Made by a program: the position numbers and the translations under genes
Notes under the pieces: model-generated
Databases searched by the model: none
What the model saw: only the letters and a program-made list of their open reading frames with translations
Told to the model about the DNA's origin: nothing
From: Hymenobacter glacieicola
GTDB lineage: Bacteria; Bacteroidota; Bacteroidia; Cytophagales; Hymenobacteraceae
DNA length: 64,000 bases
Assembly: GCF_014640315.1 (NCBI RefSeq)
Contig: NZ_BMGS01000003.1
Location: 310,001 to 374,000, forward strand
Direction of reading: 5' to 3'
In this document: positions 50,462-60,400 of the stretch, one piece after another
Layout: each line of letters begins with the position of its first letter
Position numbering within the stretch: the first letter of the stretch is position 1

Positions 50462-50917
50462 ATGCGCTTCTATCTCCGTACCCCCGTTGCCACGCCCCCG
50501 AAGCAGGTCTGGCAAGGTTTCAGCCGGAAGCTGTTTCTGGACCTAGCCCCGCCGTTTCCGCCGTTCCGGCTGCGGCGCTTCGATGGCTGCCAGCGCGGCG
50601 ACGAAGTACACATCGAGCTAGGAACCAACCGCCTGCACTACCCCTGGACGGCCCTGATTACCGACCACGGCGTGTTGCCCGACGGCACCTACTACTTCGT
50701 GGACGAGGGCCAGCGGCTGCCGCCGCCGCTCCGGTTCTGGCGGCACCGCCACCTGCTCCAGCCCGCTCCCGGCGGGGGCACTTACATAGTCGAGGATCTG
50801 GAATATCGCACCGGTGGGCGGCTGCTCGATGCGCTGCTCTACCCCCTGGTGTGGGCGCAGTTTGCCTGGCGCCGGCCCGTTTATCGCCGCTGGTTTGGGG
50901 CGGCTGGCCGGGGGTAG
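50462..50917 (+). CDS. SRPBCC-like ligand-binding family protein
   Basis: The 151-residue protein begins MRFYLRTPVATPPKQVWQGF, the usual first strand and helix of a START/SRPBCC fold, and continues with RRFDGCQRGDEVHIEL, FVDEGQRLPPPLRFWRHRHL and a C-terminal long helix (DALLYPLVWAQFAWRRPVY). Such folds hold hydrophobic ligands; the ligand here is unknown. ATG 50462 matches the domain start; extra residues upstream are not conserved. The next gene is 108 bp downstream on the same strand. Confidence 0.75.
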   Translation: MRFYLRTPVATPPKQVWQGFSRKLFLDLAPPFPPFRLRRFDGCQRGDEVHIELGTNRLHYPWTALITDHGVLPDGTYYFVDEGQRLPPPLRFWRHRHLLQPAPGGGTYIVEDLEYRTGGRLLDALLYPLVWAQFAWRRPVYRRWFGAAGRG

Positions 50918-51025
50918 GCTCCGCTGCTGGGCTAGTTTGCGCCCGGGCAGGCAGCGCCGGGCCGGCTGCTTGCGTATAGGGTGGCAGCAAGCCCTGTATC
51001 TTGCTGCTTCTCGCTTGTTCTGCCC

Positions 51026-51574
51026 ATGCCCGCTGTTTCTACCCGCCCAGGCCGCCGCGCGCGGCTTGCTGTCCACGTATCTATCCTTCTGGTTGCCCTG
51101 GGGCTCACGGCCGGCTGCCGCAGTAGCCACTCGGCCTACCAGTTCCGGCCGGCGCCGGCGGTAGCGCACGGCCGCGCCCCCCTGCCCGACTCCGGGGCGG
51201 TTGCCGCGCCGCTAGCGCCGGGCACGGAGCAGGCGGTACCCGCCCGGGTAGCCAGCCGCCGGGCCGCCTCCCGCCCCAGGCCGGTGGCCCGAAAGCTACG
51301 GCTGCAGATGCCGCGGGCCGTAGCGGCTTCCGTTGGCCGCGCCAGGCAAGCAGTTGCCCACGTGCGGCCCGGGGCGCAGGCGGCGCGGCACAGTGCTGCC
51401 CCCCGCCGCGTTACCGAAGTGGGCCTCGGGACTACCGTACTGGGCGTGCTGGGGCTGGTGGTGCTGCCGGTGGCTTTGCTGGGCCTGCTCATCTGGGGTG
51501 GGCCGGTGTGGGCCATTCTCGCGGGGCTGGCGGCCCTGGCAGTGCTCGTTGCTTACCTCGACCCGTTTGCCTAG
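51026..51574 (+). CDS. Hypothetical lipoprotein-like protein with C-terminal membrane helices
   Basis: The 182-residue protein has a lipobox LTAGC with Cys31 after a basic N-terminus. A Pro/Ala/Arg-rich, low-complexity middle follows (ARVASRRAASRPRPVARKLR), then two adjacent hydrophobic segments (VLGLVVLPVALLGLLIWGG, AILAGLAALAVLVAYL) close to the C-terminus. The pair of helices resembles small envelope proteins often seen in Hymenobacter. No named family. ATG 51026 is the start that gives the lipobox the usual spacing. Confidence 0.6.
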   Translation: MPAVSTRPGRRARLAVHVSILLVALGLTAGCRSSHSAYQFRPAPAVAHGRAPLPDSGAVAAPLAPGTEQAVPARVASRRAASRPRPVARKLRLQMPRAVAASVGRARQAVAHVRPGAQAARHSAAPRRVTEVGLGTTVLGVLGLVVLPVALLGLLIWGGPVWAILAGLAALAVLVAYLDPFA

Positions 51575-51697
51575 GCTAACAGGCCGGCGGGGCATGTACC
51601 TGGTGAGATTGGCTAAGACAAGAAAGGTGTTTCCGGCACGACAACGCTATTCTGCTTCGTTGCGGTAGGCCACCCGCGTATCCTCGGTGGGTTGGGT

Positions 51698-51705
51698 TAC
51701 CTTTG
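51698..51705 (+). promoter_or_regulatory. TACCTTTG -7-like box of rlmI
   Basis: TACCTTTG lies 25 bp before the ATG at 51731; the leader would be about 18-20 bases. Confidence 0.5.
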
Positions 51706-51730
51706 CAGTCCATTTCTTGATTCTGCTTCT

Positions 51731-52921
51731 ATGAACTCCGCCGCCGTCACGCTCAAGCCCGGTAAAGACCACTCCCTCCGCCGCCGGCACCCCTGGGTAT
51801 TTTCCGGGGCCATTGGCCGGATGCAGGGCGAAGTAGTGGAAGGGGAAGTGGTGGCGGTGCACGCCTCGAACGGCGAGCTGCTGGGTGTGGGCCACTACGC
51901 CCCCGGCTCCATTGCCGTGCGCATGCTCGCCTTCGGTCCTGACGCCCAACTGCCCGATGCCGCTTTCTGGGAAGACAAGCTGCGCAACGCCTACCAGCTG
52001 CGGCAGGGCCTGGGCCTGACGGGTCAGGGCACAACCAACGTCTACCGCCTGGCCCACGCCGAGGGCGACGGATTGCCCGGCCTCATCATTGACGTGTACG
52101 GCGACGTAGCCGTGGTGCAAGCCCACAGCGCCGGCATGTACAAGGCCCGGCCGCTTATTGCCCAGGCCTTGCAGGCCGTGATTCCCGGCCTACGGGCCAT
52201 CTACGACAAGAGTGCCGAAACCGTGCCCACCAAGGCCGCCCCGGAGGCTCAGAATGGGTACCTGTTCGGGGCTAGCAGCGGCGCCGAGCACGTGGTGCAG
52301 GAAAACGGCCACCCGTTTGCCGTGGATTGGGAGACGGGCCAGAAAACGGGCTTTTTCATCGACCAGCGCGACAACCGCAGTCTGCTGGCCCGCTACGCCC
52401 CGGGCCGGCGGGTACTCAACACCTTCTGCTACACTGGCGGCTTCAGTTCCTACGCCCTCATGGCCGGGGCTGAGCTGGTGCACTCCGTCGATTCCAGCAA
52501 AAAAGCCATTGAGCTAACCGAGCGTAACGCCTCCCTCACGGGCCACCAGGACCGGCACGAAGCCTACGCCCAGGACGTGTTCAGCTTCCTGAAAGACCGC
52601 CACAACCAGTACGACCTGATTGTGCTGGACCCGCCCGCTTTTGCCAAGCACCTCTCCGCCCGCCACAACGCCCTGATGGGCTACAAGCGCCTGAACGCGG
52701 CCGGCATCCGGCAGATTGCCCCGGGTGGGCTGCTCTTTACCTTTAGCTGCTCGCAGGTAGTGAGCATGGAGCTGTTCGAGGGAGCCGTGCTGGCCGCCGC
52801 CATTGAAGCCGGCCGGCCGGCCCGCATCCTGCACCGCCTCACCCAGCCCGCCGACCATCCGGTAAGCCTCTTCCACCCCGAAGGCGAGTACCTAAAAGGC
52901 TTAGTGCTGGCAGTAGAATAG
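51731..52921 (+). CDS. rlmI: 23S rRNA (cytosine) methyltransferase RlmI-like
   Basis: The 396-residue protein has an N-terminal PUA domain (residues about 1-75; KDHSLRRRHPWVFSGAIGRM), a linking beta-barrel, and a C-terminal Rossmann methyltransferase (TGFFIDQRDNRSLLA, LNTFCYTGGFSSYALMAGA, DLIVLDPPAFAK, FTFSCSQVVSM). This is the RlmI/YccW family, which methylates C1962 of 23S rRNA at C5. Cytosine-C5 chemistry is expected to use the Cys in the FSCSQ block. ATG 51731 is chosen; an earlier one at 51692 lies upstream of the promoter box. Confidence 0.9.
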   Translation: MNSAAVTLKPGKDHSLRRRHPWVFSGAIGRMQGEVVEGEVVAVHASNGELLGVGHYAPGSIAVRMLAFGPDAQLPDAAFWEDKLRNAYQLRQGLGLTGQGTTNVYRLAHAEGDGLPGLIIDVYGDVAVVQAHSAGMYKARPLIAQALQAVIPGLRAIYDKSAETVPTKAAPEAQNGYLFGASSGAEHVVQENGHPFAVDWETGQKTGFFIDQRDNRSLLARYAPGRRVLNTFCYTGGFSSYALMAGAELVHSVDSSKKAIELTERNASLTGHQDRHEAYAQDVFSFLKDRHNQYDLIVLDPPAFAKHLSARHNALMGYKRLNAAGIRQIAPGGLLFTFSCSQVVSMELFEGAVLAAAIEAGRPARILHRLTQPADHPVSLFHPEGEYLKGLVLAVE

Positions 52922-52944
52922 CCGGAAACTTCCTCTAACAACAC

Positions 52945-53003
52945 TGGCCCGCCCGGCCTAGCGCTTGCCCCGTTATGAGGTAAGCACTAGGCCAGGCGGG
53001 CCA
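52945..53003. terminator. Long hairpin terminator after rlmI
   Basis: TGGCCCGCCCGGCCTAGCGC at 52945 pairs with a near complement ending at 53003 (stem interrupted by small bulges). It lies 24 bp past the rlmI stop. Confidence 0.78.
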
Positions 53004-53031
53004 GGGTATTTTCGGCCGCTATAAATCCAAA

Positions 53032-53064
53032 GGCCGGCCTGCACCCCTAACAGGCAGACCGGCC
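53032..53064. other. Additional GC-rich hairpin
   Basis: GGCCGGCCTGC and GGCAGACCGGCC flank ACCCCTAACA. Its role is unclear; it lies between the two terminator-like hairpins at 52945 and 53161. Confidence 0.45.
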
Positions 53065-53160
53065 CCGGAAGTACCGATTTGGTCAACAAGAGCCAAATCA
53101 GGTAAGACGGATTAGTTATCGTGCCCGGCACAAGGCCCGGCAACTCACGCATTCCGGTTT

Positions 53161-53212
53161 CCGGGGGTGGCGGCGCTCAGAAAACCACAACTGAGCACCA
53201 CCCCCACCCGGG
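53161..53212 (-). terminator. Terminator-like hairpin after the GH16 gene
   Basis: GGGGGTGGCGGCGCTCAG pairs imperfectly with CTGAGCACCACCCCCACCC over AAAACCACAA. It lies 83 bp past the minus-strand stop at 53295 and probably ends the glucan-utilisation operon. Confidence 0.6.
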
Positions 53213-53294
53213 CCAGCGGGAACGTTTCCCGGAAGCCGGGCCACACCTGGTTCGTTTCCCACCCCCAGAGGCTGGCCGCGGCGCTGGCTTATTT

Positions 53295-54179
53295 CTACTT
53301 ATACTGGAAGTAGCGCACATAATCCACCTGCATCTGCTGGGGAAAAGTGGTAGTTCCGTCCGGGTTGCCATCAAATTTGCCTCCTACGGCCACGTTCAGA
53401 ATCAGGAAGAAAGGGTTGTTGAAGGGAAAAGGGCTGGCGTCAGTGCTGCTGTAAGTGTAGTAAGGCGTCACGTTGCCATCTAGGTAGAAGCGCGTCATGT
53501 TTTTGCTGCGCACTACGCTGTAAATATGGTAATCGGCCGAGAGGTCTTCGGTTAGGTTCTGGGTTATGCCTTTATACTCGTGCACACCCATGCTGTTGGC
53601 GTAGTGCATGGTAGAAATTAACTCCATGGGCCGGCTGCCACGCAACTCCATGATGTCGATTTCTCCGCATCTCGGCCAGTTATTCTGGTCAATGTCAGCC
53701 CCGAGCATCCAGATGGCAGGCCATACGCCTTTGCCTTTGGGTATCTTGGCGCGCACATCAATACGGCCGTATTGGAAGTTCTGCTTGCCTTTGGTTATCA
53801 GGCGAGCCGACGAGTAGGCGTTATTACCCGACTGCTGCTTGATGGCCTGAATAACCAGGTTGCCGTTGCGCAGAAAGGCATTATCAATGGAGTTGGTGTA
53901 GTTCTGCAGCTCGTCATTACCCCAGCCGCCGCCGCCCAACTCAGCCACCCATTTGCTTTGGTCTAACGCACCCCCATTGAACTCATCGTTCCACTTCATC
54001 TCCGTGTACTGATCGTAGGCCTTGGCCTCCTCATTTACTACCGGAGTAGAGGGGGTAGGAGGCGTAGGAGCCGGGATATTCTTGGTTTTGGTTTCGGTGC
54101 AGGAAAGCAAACCCAGGGCTAGCAGCAAGCCAGTTGCAAAGCGGTGCTTCTGCTGTCCGAGTAGGGGTAGATTTTTCAT
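53295..54179 (-). CDS. GH16 endo-beta-glucanase lipoprotein (laminarinase-like)
   Basis: The 294-residue protein has a lipoprotein signal with Cys27 (GLLSC), a short Pro/Thr linker (APTPPTPSTPVV) and a GH16 domain. The active site reads GEIDIMELRG: Glu173 nucleophile, Asp175, Glu178 acid-base; GKGVWPAIWMLG and the C-terminal FLILNVAVGGKF also match. The shape with EIDIME rather than EIDIE points to the laminarinase/lichenase branch that cuts beta-1,3 or mixed-linked glucans. It is the last gene of the SusC-SusD locus and likely cuts the glucan on the cell surface. Confidence 0.92.
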   Translation of the reverse strand: MKNLPLLGQQKHRFATGLLLALGLLSCTETKTKNIPAPTPPTPSTPVVNEEAKAYDQYTEMKWNDEFNGGALDQSKWVAELGGGGWGNDELQNYTNSIDNAFLRNGNLVIQAIKQQSGNNAYSSARLITKGKQNFQYGRIDVRAKIPKGKGVWPAIWMLGADIDQNNWPRCGEIDIMELRGSRPMELISTMHYANSMGVHEYKGITQNLTEDLSADYHIYSVVRSKNMTRFYLDGNVTPYYTYSSTDASPFPFNNPFFLILNVAVGGKFDGNPDGTTTFPQQMQVDYVRYFQYK

Positions 54180-54585
54180 GAACTACAAGTGCTTACAAAT
54201 AAGAAAGATGAGCTGTTCAGCCAACAGACATCTTACGAATGACCCTTGTTCCAGCAGCGCTAAGCATTCGGCTTGCTGACTTAGGTGGAACAAGGTAAAA
54301 TAGGTACTACCGACAGCCTTGTTAGCGGCTAGTAGTTCCTAACTGGGTTTCTGTGCAGCAAAGACAGTTGAGTTCCAGACCATTTCCTTGCGCACATGCA
54401 CTGCGTGACAACCGTTGAAGCGTACCTGGCCTAAGCTCTGGCTTAACATAGAGCCCTAAGCTACCTGAAAGAGGAGTGATACGAACACTTACTTTCCGGA
54501 AGGAAGCCGAACTCACTAGCCAGCACCTTGATGGGCTTTGAGTCCGGCTTCTTGTCACGGCAAGCAAAACCTGGGTAACGCAAGG
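54180..54585. other. Gap between PKD lipoprotein and GH16 genes
   Basis: This 406-bp region has no supported gene. It is less GC-rich than its neighbours. I see no clean TANNTTTG box or strong hairpin, though the length suggests that the GH16 gene could have its own promoter. Confidence 0.35.
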
Positions 54586-55845
54586 CTACTTGGCAATCAT
54601 TTTGATATCGAATACCGTTCCGCCTGACTGGCCACTACCCGCCCGCAGAACCATGCGCGTATTGTCGATGGAGATGATGCGGTACACGCGCTCCGTGGGC
54701 GAGGCATCGGTAGCGGCAACAAAGGCGCCGGTCTGCGTGAGGGTAAACTGAGCCAGCCCAGCTCCGGCCGAAGGACCAAACACGAAAGCTGAGGTACCCG
54801 AACGAGGTGCCGAGCAGCTCCCTGGGTTACCGGCTACAAACGTCTCCGCAAAGGCGTTATACGTGAAGGTGTTCGTCATTGAGAAGGTGTACTCATCATC
54901 GGCTTGGCAGCCGGGCAGCGAATTAGGAGCCCCCCCGGCGTAGTACTGCTTGGGGTTAGCCTCCGTGCCTACGGTAATAACGGCGTCGGCCGCATTGTCC
55001 AGTATCCAAGTCTTCGACGAGCCCCCCGTGAGCAACCGCTTGACAGGCGCGGTGGCGTCGAAAGGCATCAGGGTGACGATGGTACGAGTGCCATCGGGGT
55101 TGGTGCCCCGCAGGCGAAGCTTGGTATCAGTAGCCTCCAGAATGTCGTAGGTCTTGTTAGCTACTGAGTCGGGTAGGCCAATAAAGGCGCCTTTGCCTTT
55201 CAGCACAATCTGCCCTAGCCCCCCGGTCGTCGGACGATACACAAAGCTACCGCCGCGGTTCAGTGAGGTACCGCAAGCTCCGTTCTGAAAGGTCTGGCCT
55301 GCGCTTTCGTAGTTAACAGTGTAATTGTTGCTAAACGTAAACTGATCGTCGAGCTGGCAGTTGTTAAGCGTGGTAGAGCTTGAAAGCTGAGTGCCCGTAG
55401 CCGACTCACGCACAATGGCGCCAGGGTCAGTCGAGAACGACCACACTCGTGTGCCGCTGCCCGCGCAGTCAACTAGGCGGCTAAAGGCGGAGTTCGTGCA
55501 CACATCCGGAATAACCACGGCTTGAGTAGCCGAAATGCCGGTACCACCGCGGCCGGCCGTAATCAGCTCTACTTGATAAGTACCCGGCCGGGTGTAAGTG
55601 TGCGTAACGGTATTGCCCGAGGCGCGGGTGTTGTCGCCGAAGTTCCACTGGTAGAGAAACCCATCCTGGCTGGTGCTAGTGAAGGTTACCGTGACAGGGT
55701 ATTCGGTGGTATTTACTTGGTAGGTAAAGGTGGACTGGGGCACGGCACCCTCTAATTCATAGTCTTTGGCGTCCTTTTCACAGGAAGCCAGCAACAGGGG
55801 GGCGGCCAGAAGGCTTAAGGCTGCCAAGCGAGTAAACATATTCAT
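54586..55845 (-). CDS. PKD-domain surface lipoprotein of the SusCD locus
   Basis: The 419-residue protein has a lipoprotein signal with Cys22 (PLLLASCEKD), a PKD domain at about residues 38-115 (FLYQWNFGDNTRASGNTVTH, TYTRPGTYQVELI) and two similar C-terminal units of about 140 residues that each contain VWSFSTD- or TWILDNA-like starts, a C-x-DDxxTFS pattern and TRxxVxL-type ends. It takes the place of a SusE/SusF-type glycan-binding protein downstream of susD. It likely binds the target glucan at the cell surface. Its start is 104 bp after the susD stop, with a hairpin between. Confidence 0.85.
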   Translation of the reverse strand: MNMFTRLAALSLLAAPLLLASCEKDAKDYELEGAVPQSTFTYQVNTTEYPVTVTFTSTSQDGFLYQWNFGDNTRASGNTVTHTYTRPGTYQVELITAGRGGTGISATQAVVIPDVCTNSAFSRLVDCAGSGTRVWSFSTDPGAIVRESATGTQLSSSTTLNNCQLDDQFTFSNNYTVNYESAGQTFQNGACGTSLNRGGSFVYRPTTGGLGQIVLKGKGAFIGLPDSVANKTYDILEATDTKLRLRGTNPDGTRTIVTLMPFDATAPVKRLLTGGSSKTWILDNAADAVITVGTEANPKQYYAGGAPNSLPGCQADDEYTFSMTNTFTYNAFAETFVAGNPGSCSAPRSGTSAFVFGPSAGAGLAQFTLTQTGAFVAATDASPTERVYRIISIDNTRMVLRAGSGQSGGTVFDIKMIAK

Positions 55846-55889
55846 GGGAATTGCGGAGAAGAGGATGAAGGTTCATTTACCTGCGCATA

Positions 55890-55921
55890 CTTCCCCCAGC
55901 GCCGTACGGCACCGGGGGAAG
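55890..55921 (-). other. Intra-operon hairpin after susD
   Basis: CTTCCCCC and GGGGGAAG enclose a second dyad, GCCGTACGGC. It may lower or protect transcripts downstream of susD; in SusCD operons reduced expression past susD is common. Confidence 0.55.
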
Positions 55922-55949
55922 GCGCTAGGGCCGTCTGGGCCGCGAAGGC

Positions 55950-57446
55950 TTAGTAACCAGGATTCTGACGCAGGCCGGGGTTTACGTCCAGCTCCGACTG
56001 CGGAATGGGCAGTACCACGTTGAAGGGCTTAACGCCTTTGGCCAACAGGTGGGGTGAAGTAAGTAGCTCACCAGTGCGCTTCATGTCAAACCAGCGGTCC
56101 ATTTCAAAGGCCAGCTCATACTTCCGCTCCCGCCACACAGCCCGTTTGAAGGCGTCGGCGCTCAGGCCGGGGGTTAGGTCTTTGGCGCTGGCCGTGGCAA
56201 TAGGCAGGCCGAAGGCGCGGCGCCGCACTTTATTGATGGCCTCGTACCCCTCAGTCGTAGGCCCCACAGCCTCGGCCAGAATCAGGTACACTTCCGCCAA
56301 GCGCATTACCGGAATGTTCAGCTCCGAGTCCCAAATGTTGGTATTTACCTTACCTACAAACCACTTTTTGCAACCGTACCCATTGGGCGAACCGGGTAGG
56401 GAAGAAGGTTGCTTGCGGCCATCGGGATATGTGTCGCCGGGCATCCAGATGGTAGCGTCACGGCGCAGGTCGCCGGCTTCGTAGCCCGCCACAAAATCAG
56501 CCTCAGGAATATTGAAGCCGTAGCCGCCCTGGGGCACGGCGCCCTGGCCGCGGGGGCCGAAGAACTCGTTGCCGCTGAAACCCGGACCGTTCTGGTCCCA
56601 GGTGTTGCGGCCCGAGAGGAACTGGGCCTCAAACAACGACTCTTTGCCGTTCTCGTTGGCTACCTTGAAGTTATCGGCGTAGTTGTCCCACATCATCTTG
56701 CCGCTGCCATTGATAACCTCGCGGGCGCGGGTAGCTGCCTCGGGCAGCTTGTTGAGGGTGAGCTGTACTTTAGCCAGCAAACCGGTAGCAGCCCACTTAG
56801 TGGCCCGACCCAGGTCCTCGCCGCTGTAGGAGGCTGGTAGGTTGCCGATGGCATCGGTCAGATCCTTCTCAATCTGAGCATACACCTGCGCGGCCGGGGT
56901 GCGCGGGATGTTCACGTCGGCCAGCGTGGCGGGCGGGGCCGTGAGCAGGGGCACGTCGCCGTAAGCCCGCACCAGGTCAAAGTAGTACTTGGCCCGCAGG
57001 AACTGCGCTTCGCCGATGCTGCGCTTTTGAATGGCTGGGTCAATGCTCATGGCCGGCACTTTCTGCAGCACAATGTTGGCGCGCCCAATGCCCACGTAGC
57101 AGCTGCCCCACAGGCGGTTCGTGACCAGGTTGGTGCTCGGAATATTAAAGAAGTCGAGCTGCTGGTACTCAATTCCGTCGCCACCACCACCACCACCGGT
57201 GGTAGAAATATCGGAGGCAATGTCGCCGAGGCCCCAGAGGGCGGCGTTGTACTGGCCGGCCGTAATCAGCTCGCCATAAATGGCATTGGTAGCCTGAATA
57301 GCATCGGTAGTGGTCCGATAGAAGTTAGCGTCGGTTACCTGGTCGTTCGGAGACTCTTCCAGGAACTTTTCGCCGCACCCGCTGATTAGGCCCAGCGTCA
57401 GGAGCCAAGCGCCGCAGGTAACTTTATACGTATGTAGGGGTCGCAT
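55950..57446 (-). CDS. SusD/RagB-type nutrient-binding lipoprotein
   Basis: The 498-residue protein has a lipobox with Cys24 (LISGCGEKF) followed by LEESPNDQVTDANFYRT, the SusD N-terminal hallmark. It continues with TPR-like helices and ends in MDRWFDMKRTGEL and VLPIPQSELDVNPGLRQNPGY, the SusD C-terminal pattern. It caps the SusC barrel and helps bind the oligosaccharide on the outer surface. Its ATG is 24 bp after the susC stop, so translation is likely linked. Neighbouring GH16 points to beta-glucan as ligand. Confidence 0.95.
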   Translation of the reverse strand: MRPLHTYKVTCGAWLLTLGLISGCGEKFLEESPNDQVTDANFYRTTTDAIQATNAIYGELITAGQYNAALWGLGDIASDISTTGGGGGGDGIEYQQLDFFNIPSTNLVTNRLWGSCYVGIGRANIVLQKVPAMSIDPAIQKRSIGEAQFLRAKYYFDLVRAYGDVPLLTAPPATLADVNIPRTPAAQVYAQIEKDLTDAIGNLPASYSGEDLGRATKWAATGLLAKVQLTLNKLPEAATRAREVINGSGKMMWDNYADNFKVANENGKESLFEAQFLSGRNTWDQNGPGFSGNEFFGPRGQGAVPQGGYGFNIPEADFVAGYEAGDLRRDATIWMPGDTYPDGRKQPSSLPGSPNGYGCKKWFVGKVNTNIWDSELNIPVMRLAEVYLILAEAVGPTTEGYEAINKVRRRAFGLPIATASAKDLTPGLSADAFKRAVWRERKYELAFEMDRWFDMKRTGELLTSPHLLAKGVKPFNVVLPIPQSELDVNPGLRQNPGY

Positions 57447-57470
57447 TTTTTGAAACGGTTGGGGTGGGAA

Positions 57471-60400
57471 TTAAAAACCGATGTTGAGGCCAAGCAAGAA
57501 CACACGCGGCTGCGGATAAACTCCCAAGTCAACCCCGCGGGAACCAACTTCAGGGTCATAACCTGAATATTTGGTCAAAGTCAGCAGGTTCTGGGCGCTG
57601 GCGTACACGCGCACTTGCTTGGCGGCAATGCGGTCCATTACAATCTGGGGCAGGGAGTAACCGAGCGTAAGGGTTTTGATGCGCAGGTAGGAGCCGTCCT
57701 CGATAAAGTAAGTAGAAACGCGCAGGTTCTGGTTGGGGTCAGCGTTGTCTCCGCCCACGGCCCGGGGCACGTCGTTGCTGGTTCCGGGGCCCGTCCAGCG
57801 GCCCAGCACGCGGGTGCTGCCGCTGCTGGTACCGTAGAGGGGACTTTCCAGAATGTAGCGGTTCTGGTTATAGATGTCGTTACCCTGGGAGCCTTGCAGG
57901 AACACGTTCAGATCGAAGCCACCCCAGGTCAGGGTGTTGTTCAGGCCGTAAGTGAAGTCGGGATTAGGGTTACCAATGAAGGTGCGGTCCTCAGCATTGA
58001 TAACCTTGTCGCCATTCAAATCCTTGAAGCGGATGTCGCCGGGAGCAGCCCCGTTCTGGGTGGCGTGCGCGCGCACATCCTCGGGCGTTTGAAACAGGCC
58101 ATCGGCCACGTAACCGTAGAAGGAGCCGAAGGGCTCGCCTTCATCGTAGCGCACTATCACGCCACTCAGGGCGCTCAGGCCGTTGTAGGGTTGTCCTACT
58201 CCCAACGATTCCAACTCCGATTTGTAAGCCGACACATTAAGTGTAGTCGTCCAGTTCAGGCTGCGGCCCGTGCCCTGCACGTTGTGCGAGGTAAAGGAGA
58301 AGTCAATACCACGGTTATAGGCCGAAGCTGCGTTGCGGTTTACCGTCTCGTAGGTACCCGACACCAGGGACGGCGGCACTGGCGCAATCAGGTTAGGCGA
58401 GCTACGGTTGTACAGGTCAATGGTAGCCTCAAAGCGGTTATCCAGGAAGCCCAGGTCGATACCGATGTTGGTTTGGTTATTGGTTTCCCAACGCAAATCG
58501 GGGTTAGCCTGGCGAGTAGGTGCGGCGCCAGTCTGCAAGGTACCTCCGTTCGGACCAAACGGGTAGCGGATGCCCGAGTTAACGGCGTAGAGGTAGGCGA
58601 AGCGGCCGGCGTTGTTGGGGTTGCCCACTTTGCCGTAGCCCACGCGCAGCTTCAGGTTGCTGATGACGCGGTTGCCCTTCAGGAAGTCTTCCTCCGAAAT
58701 GCGCCAGCCCGCCGAAACGCCGGGGAAGAAACCGAACTTCTCACCGGGTGGGAAGCTGCCTGAGCCGTCGTAGCGCGCAATGGCTTGGAACAGGTACTTG
58801 CCTGCAAACTCGTAGTTAACGCGACCAAAGTAGCTAGCCAAGCGGGAAGGCCGGTTAATGGTACCCGCGTTACCAATCTGGGTGTTGATGGGGCCGGAGT
58901 TGATTACCTGCAAATCGTTGCGCAGGTATCCCGTGCGGTAGGCCTCCACGTTGCTGTAGTTGAACTGCTGCGCCGACTGCCCCAGCAGCACCGTTACCTG
59001 GTGCCGGTCGGCAATCAGGCGGTCAAACGTAGCGGTGTTTTCAATCAGGTAGCTCGGTGCGTACGAGGACGTAGCTGTAGCACCCGCCGTAGCCTGGGTG
59101 TAGCGAGTAGTATAGTTCTGGCCCCCGTCCTGCAGCTCCGGTACCCCGGGGCGGAAGGCATTGAAGTTGTCGAAGATAAAGTCGGCGCCTACGTTGGTGC
59201 GGAAGTGCAGGCCTTTCACCGGCTCCAACTCCGCGAACAGGGTAGTTAGGGCACGGTTGCGGTTAAAGCGCTGGTTAGTGATGGTGGCCGAAGCCAGCGG
59301 GTTTTCCTCAATAAAGTTGTCCTGCGCTCCGCGCGGCTCATAGTAGTAGCCATCGGGCCGGTACACCGGGATAATAGCCGGAATGCGCAGCGTCTGCTGC
59401 ACCGTACCGTACTCCCCGCTGTTGGAGGTAATCTGCCGGTCGCTGAGGTGGGTAAGCGAGATGCTGCTGCCCAGCTTCAGAATCTTGTTTGCTTGCACGT
59501 CGCCGTTGGCACGCACCGTAAAACGCTCAAAGTCGGAGCCAATGATGGTTCCATCCTGCTGAAAGTAGCTGCCCGATATGGAGAAGCGAGCCTTGTCGCT
59601 ACCCCCCGTCGCCGCCAGCGAGTAGTTCTGAATGGCGGCCCGGCGGAATACTTCGTCCTGCCAGTCAGTGCCCTCACCCAGGGCCTGGGGGTTGCGCAGG
59701 CGGTCCACCACAATGGGGGCGCCCCCAGCCAAACGGCTTTCGTTGTTGATGACTGCGTACTCCTCGGCGTTGAGCAGATCAAGCTTGCGCCACACCTGCT
59801 GTACCCCGCGGTAGGCGTCGAGGTTAATAGTAGAAACTCCTGCCTTACCCCGTTTGGTGGTGATAATGACTACCCCGTTGGCGGCCCGCACCCCGTAGAT
59901 GGCCGTCGCCGAAGCGTCTTTCAGAATGTCTATGCTCTCAATGTCGTTCGGGCTGATAGCGTTCAGCTGGTTTTCGCCACCATCCGGCAATGGAAAGCCA
60001 TCCACTACAAATAAGGGGTTGTTGTTACCGGCCGACGTAAGCCCGCGGATGCGGATAGAAGTGCCAGCAGCTCCACCGGGGGCACCCCCGTTAGAAGTAA
60101 TTGTAACGCCCGCGGCCCGGCCTTGCAGGGCCTGAGTAGCATCGGCCACCGGCTGGGTAGCAATTTCTCGCGACGATACCGACGACACGGCGCCCGTTAC
60201 GCTGCCGCGCTCCTGGGTGCCGTAACCTACTACGACCACCTCACTCAAGGCGCGAGTATCCTCGGCCAGGGTTACGTTAACGGAGGATGAGGCGCCCGTA
60301 ATGGGCACTTCTTGCCGAGCAAATCCTACGTAGCTGATGACCAGGGTAGAGTTTTCGGGGGCGTTCAGGGAGAAGCGGCCGTCGGCATCGGTGGTAGCCC

